From: Tannerella sp.
GTDB taxonomy: Bacteria; Bacteroidota; Bacteroidia; Bacteroidales; Tannerellaceae
DNA: 35,252 bases
Assembly (NCBI GenBank): GCA_031270465.1
Contig: JAISXP010000172.1
Location: 1 to 35,252, forward strand
Reading direction: 5' to 3'
The notes beneath the pieces are model-generated. The model was not told where the DNA came from, did not search any database, and saw only the letters and a list, made by a program, of their open reading frames with translations. This document shows positions 32,138-35,252 of the stretch, piece after piece. How positions within the stretch are numbered: the first letter of the stretch is position 1; every line of letters starts with the position of its first letter. The position numbers were made by a program, and so were the translations under genes.

Positions 32138-32919
32138 ACAAAACAGCCGGGAAAATGAAGTGTTTTCTTCGCCTCGAACAGCCCGAAAACGGATGATCCC
32201 GAACCGGACATCGACGCATATACGGCGTCTTGTGCGTAGAGTTTGTCCTTGATCTTGCCGATGACGGGATAGCGTTTGAAAATGCTTGGTTCGAAATCGT
32301 TTACGAGATATTCTTTCCATTCCGGAACGGGACGGGATATAATTTCGAGCAGCGGACGAGCCGGTTTCGCCGGTTCGACAAGTGAATAGGCTTCACGCGT
32401 AGAGACGGACACGTCGGGTTTGACGATGTATAGCATGTAGCCTTTCAGCGACAGGGACAAAGGTTCAAACACATTACCTGTGCCGGTGGCGAGCACCGGT
32501 TTGTTACGGATGAAAAACGGACAGTCCGCCCCGATGGCCGCAGCCGTTTCTTCCAGTTCACGGTCGCTGATATTCAGTTCTGCGAACGCATTCAGCAGCT
32601 TCAGCATAAAAGCGGCGTCTGCCGATCCTCCGCCCAGACCTGCGCCGAAAGGGATGTTTTTTTTCAGATAGACGGCCAGCGGCGGTATGACGTATTTTTC
32701 CTCCAGTGCACGAAGCGCTTTCATGACCAGATTGTCTTCAGGCGCGACGTCCGGCCGTATACCGCTCTGTGTGAATGATGTTTTGCCCGCGTGAACAACT
32801 TCCAGCGCATCCCTCAGCGGAACGGGATAGAAAACCGTTTCGATGTCGTGGTAACCGTCCTGCCGTTTGCCCTGCACGTGAAGGCCCAGGTTAATTTTTG
32901 CGTTCGGGAAGCAAATCAT
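32116..32919 (-). CDS. ispE: 4-diphosphocytidyl-2-C-methyl-D-erythritol kinase
   Basis: Protein of 267 residues, GHMP kinase superfamily. It phosphorylates CDP-ME with ATP in the non-mevalonate (MEP) isoprenoid pathway. Motif 1 is FPNAKINLGLHV (Lys8), the ATP loop PFGAGLGGGSADAA is at 90-103, the catalytic Asp is in IGADCPFF near 130, and motif 3 is MSGSGSSVFGLF near the C-terminus. The family usually runs 260-290 residues. It lies 11 bp after the helicase gene and overlaps the YgiQ gene. Confidence 0.96.
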   Translation of the reverse strand: MICFPNAKINLGLHVQGKRQDGYHDIETVFYPVPLRDALEVVHAGKTSFTQSGIRPDVAPEDNLVMKALRALEEKYVIPPLAVYLKKNIPFGAGLGGGSADAAFMLKLLNAFAELNISDRELEETAAAIGADCPFFIRNKPVLATGTGNVFEPLSLSLKGYMLYIVKPDVSVSTREAYSLVEPAKPARPLLEIISRPVPEWKEYLVNDFEPSIFKRYPVIGKIKDKLYAQDAVYASMSGSGSSVFGLFEAKKTLHFPGCFVWEGMSE

Positions 32920-32930
32920 GCAGTCGAGAA

Positions 32931-34217
32931 CTAATGATTGGGTTTGCGATGTTTTCCGTGTCCGTTTTTCGGTCGGAAGGACTCTTTGCTTTTCGAACGT
33001 GCCGGTTTTGCGCCACGCGGGTTGGCCGGCCTTCTTCCACGCATTCGTCCTCTGTTTTTTTCGGGTTCGTAGGCTGGGACTTCTCCGAACGAAGGGTCGA
33101 CGGGAATCTTGTAAATTGTTTTGCCCAGGAATGTTTCGATTTCCTTGAAGCGGCTTTGTTCTTCCAGTCCGACGAAAGTGATGGCTACGCCTTCGCCGTT
33201 TGTTCCGCGCGCTGTCCGGCCGATGCGGTGCACGTAATCTTCCGGGTCGTTCGGAATGTCGTAGTTGATCACGAGGCTGATGTCGGTTATGTCGATACCT
33301 CGCGCGACCACGTCTGTTGCTACAAGTATGTCCGTGTGTCTGTTTTTGAAGTCTTTCATCACCTGTTCGCGTTCCGGCTGGTCAAGGTCGGAATGCATGG
33401 CGCGTACATTAAATTCCAGACGTTGCAGAGTGACGGCCAGTTCCTTGACTTTCATTTTCGAAGACGAGAAAATGATCACGCGCTGCGAATTGCTTTGCTT
33501 GAACAGATGTCGCAGGATGGGCAATTTCTGAGCCTCGTAGCAGATATATGCCGATTGCAGGATAGATTCGGGTGGCCGTGCGATGGCAATTTTTATTTCT
33601 ACCGGGTCTTTGAGTATCGTTTGTGCCAGTTTTTTGATTTTGGAAGGCATTGTCGCCGAAAACATGATAACCTGGCAATTCGCGGGTAGATGTTTGTATA
33701 TCTGCATTATATCGTCGTAAAACCCCATGTCCAGCATGCGGTCTGCCTCGTCGAGAATAAAAAACGAGGTTTGCGAAAGATCTACGCTTCCCATGTTCAG
33801 ATGGCTCAGCAGCCGTCCGGGAGTAGCAATCACAATGTCGGCGCCCATCCGCAGGCCACGTTCCTGCTGGGAGTAGGCAATGCCGTCTGTTCCGCCGTAA
33901 ACGGCTACGGCCGAGACCGGAACGTAGTAGGAAAATCCTTCGATTTGCTGGTCGATTTGTTGTGCCAGTTCGCGTGTGGGCGACATAATGACGGCGTTGA
34001 TAGCGTCGGCCGGATGTCCACCTTTGCTCAGTTCGTTGAGGACAGGCAACACGTAGGCGGCCGTCTTGCCCGAGCCGGTTTGTGCGAAACCCATGATGTC
34101 TTTCCCTTCCAGAATAGGAGGGATCGACATCTCCTGTATGGGTGTCGTTTCTTCGAAGTGCATGGCGTAAAGTCCGTCCAGTATGGCATCTTCCAGATTC
34201 AGTTCATCAAATTTCAT
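32931..34217 (-). CDS. DEAD-box ATP-dependent RNA helicase
   Basis: Protein of 428 residues. Motifs in order are the Q motif (TPIQEMSIPP), I AQTGSGKT (about 45-52), Ia PTRELAQQ, TPGRLLSH, II DEAD at 156-159, III SAT, V ATDVVARGIDI and VI HRIGRTARG. A basic Arg/Gly/Lys-rich tail (from about 390) should bind RNA, as in RhlE-like proteins. It probably unwinds RNA in ribosome assembly or mRNA decay. It is the first gene of a helicase-ispE-YgiQ operon with a consensus promoter. Confidence 0.96.
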   Translation of the reverse strand: MKFDELNLEDAILDGLYAMHFEETTPIQEMSIPPILEGKDIMGFAQTGSGKTAAYVLPVLNELSKGGHPADAINAVIMSPTRELAQQIDQQIEGFSYYVPVSAVAVYGGTDGIAYSQQERGLRMGADIVIATPGRLLSHLNMGSVDLSQTSFFILDEADRMLDMGFYDDIMQIYKHLPANCQVIMFSATMPSKIKKLAQTILKDPVEIKIAIARPPESILQSAYICYEAQKLPILRHLFKQSNSQRVIIFSSSKMKVKELAVTLQRLEFNVRAMHSDLDQPEREQVMKDFKNRHTDILVATDVVARGIDITDISLVINYDIPNDPEDYVHRIGRTARGTNGEGVAITFVGLEEQSRFKEIETFLGKTIYKIPVDPSFGEVPAYEPEKNRGRMRGRRPANPRGAKPARSKSKESFRPKNGHGKHRKPNH

Positions 34218-34275
34218 GAATACGTAAAATTAATATTATGTATGTCGTCTTTTTTTTGTTGAGAAAAACGACGTG

Positions 34276-34306
34276 CAAAGTTACGCATTATTTTATAGAC
34301 AGCAAA
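34276..34306 (-). promoter_or_regulatory. Promoter of the helicase-ispE-YgiQ operon
   Basis: TTTG (34306-34303), a 19-bp spacer and TAACTTTG (34283-34276) on the minus strand, an exact consensus match, 58 bp before the start codon. Confidence 0.8.
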
Positions 34307-34602
34307 GGATGGGGAAAATAACCCGGGGTAAACGTATGAAATTATCATTATTCCGCCTGCCCTAAAGGCAATATTTTCATAACCGCAGGTCAGCGACCTG
34401 CGGAGAATGTATGTCGGCAGCTACCCAAATATCCTTATCTGACGGGACATAGCCACATGGCATGTGGAGACGCTGTTCATCGCGTCTCCCGTTCGGACGG
34501 AGTTCTGCCTCATACATACAGGTGATTCAAAGTCAACAGATGCAGAGGAGATGTTGACGGTCTCAGCCTCCAATCCGGTCGTGTTGCGCACCCTGTACCC
34601 TG
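34307..34602. repeat. Structured intergenic stretch with palindromes, probably a dispersed repeat
   Basis: No gene is supported. A perfect 9-bp palindrome, CCGCAGGTC (34383-34391)/GACCTGCGG (34395-34403), has a 3-nt loop. CCACATG (34453-34459) faces CATGTGG (34461-34467). GGAGACGC (34466-34473) pairs with GCGTCTCC (34482-34489). The last two hairpins share two bases, so they are mutually exclusive at full length. The pattern is like REP or MITE-type intergenic elements. Confidence 0.5.
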
Positions 34603-35160
34603 TCAGTCCTGCGCCAAAGCAACAAATTCCCACTCAAAACGATTGTCCGGGTAAACCGTCAGTAACCGGAAGCCGGCAGGTCGTTCGTCAAAGTTCCGGC
34701 TGGTGGTTTCACCGTTCAACACGGTAATAGCGCCAGAGGTTCGTTGAACTGTTCGATGGATATGTCCGGCCAGCCAGACAAAAACGCCGTTCTTTTCGCA
34801 CTGCATGAGCAAATCGCTGCGCAGGGAAACCGGTAAGTTAAAATATTCGTCCGGTTCATCTATGAATGTGACGAAAGGAGGAATATGGGTCACCATGACA
34901 ACGGGCTGTCCTTTTCTTTTCGCCAGTTCCAGGCTCTCGTGCAGTTTCCGGCGATGACTGTCCTGCTCGCTTTGAGGCGCTTCCCTCCACAGCTGGGAGT
35001 TGGCGGAAATGAGATATTTTCCTTTACAATCCATTGTTTGGAAATCGTCTCCGAAAATTGAACGGTAACGTTTCAGTCCTTCGGCTGTGACGGGATCCGG
35101 CAGATCGTGGTTGCCTGCAGTCAGGACAACAGGCGGGTGCAATTCAAATTGTCGCACCCG
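34603..35160 (-). pseudogene. Metallophosphoesterase, C-terminal part; N-terminal half missing
   Basis: About 185 residues of a calcineurin-like phosphoesterase. Metal-site motifs present are TAGNHDLP near the start, VMVTHIPPF and AGHIHRTVQ. The N-terminal DxH and GD motifs that every active member needs are absent. Upstream in the same frame is a TAA (35163-35161), and the sequence beyond it does not resemble a phosphoesterase. The only possible start is a GTG at 35157 without a ribosome-binding site. I read it as a gene cut by insertion or rearrangement; a contig-end artefact is also possible. Confidence 0.75.
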
Positions 35161-35252
35161 TTAAGCCGCCCTTATAGCAGGCATTTTAAGAAAGTCTATA
35201 ACTTTCGCCCATTGTCTGTTCATGGAAATAATCCTTAGTCGCAGCATATTTT
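35161..35252 (-). CDS. Unrecognised C-terminal fragment entering from the right edge
   Basis: An open frame from the window edge to TAA at 35161, with about 29 codons including MNRQWAKVIDFLKMPAIRAA. It is in the same frame as the truncated phosphoesterase that follows but unlike its family. It could be the end of a transposase or another gene carried by an inserted element. Arms CGGGTGC/GCACCCG flank the junction (35134-35160). I cannot identify the family. Confidence 0.3.
   Translation of the reverse strand, partial: NMLRLRIISMNRQWAKVIDFLKMPAIRAA

Noticed and set aside
34421-34633. 70-codon minus-strand frame between the phosphoesterase and the helicase
   Set aside because: It lies over the hairpins of a probable repeat and overlaps the phosphoesterase stop; best explained as repeat DNA.

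Overview
The window is a stretch of a Bacteroidales-type chromosome (phylum Bacteroidota). Evidence for this is the pair of SusC/SusD-type loci, an ECF sigma/FecR pair, a DUF5686 outer-membrane protein, a DUF4295 microprotein next to rpmB-rpmG, a Bacteroides-like dipeptidyl peptidase III, and many promoters of the Bacteroides form TTTG-N19/20-TAnnTTTG. A family such as Tannerellaceae or Dysgonomonadaceae is plausible, but I cannot fix the genus from sequence alone. Most of the window is core genome; both edges and the 15.2-21.4 kb stretch look accessory.

Left edge (1-4.3 kb, minus strand): fur-family regulator, purA, ECF sigma factor, FecR anti-sigma factor and the N-terminal third of a TonB-dependent SusC-like receptor with an STN signalling domain. 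This is a FecIR-type trans-envelope signalling locus, and its sigma gene overlaps the end of purA. Then come a DPP III lipoprotein and a sugar-nucleotidyltransferase-like protein (minus), followed by DUF5686, rarA and a secreted C1 peptidase (plus), with a hexokinase converging on the peptidase at a strong shared terminator.

Centre (14.1-21.4 kb): two tandem tRNA-Leu genes (CAG, GAG), the rpmB-rpmG-DUF4295 operon with its terminator, a frameshifted small gene, then a SusD lipoprotein and a SusC receptor whose reading frame is broken. The break is a 66-bp insertion that duplicates 30 bp exactly and carries an in-frame TGA. Removing one 66-bp unit restores a 1030-residue receptor. Upstream lie a long leader hairpin, an operator-like inverted repeat and an orphan promoter.

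Right half (21.4-35.2 kb): thrS-infC-rpmI-rplT (translation), with infC apparently starting at an AUU codon behind a strong Shine-Dalgarno; ruvX-def-TPR operon; an undecaprenyl-phosphate sugar transferase; a periplasmic or outer-membrane glutathione peroxidase; and a DEAD-box helicase-ispE-YgiQ operon. The right edge holds a structured intergenic repeat and a metallophosphoesterase that has lost its N-terminal half at an abrupt junction.

No CRISPR array, complete insertion sequence, rRNA or prophage is visible. The clearest unusual signals are the broken SusC gene, the AUU-start infC, the orphan promoter and terminator elements, and the junction at the right edge.
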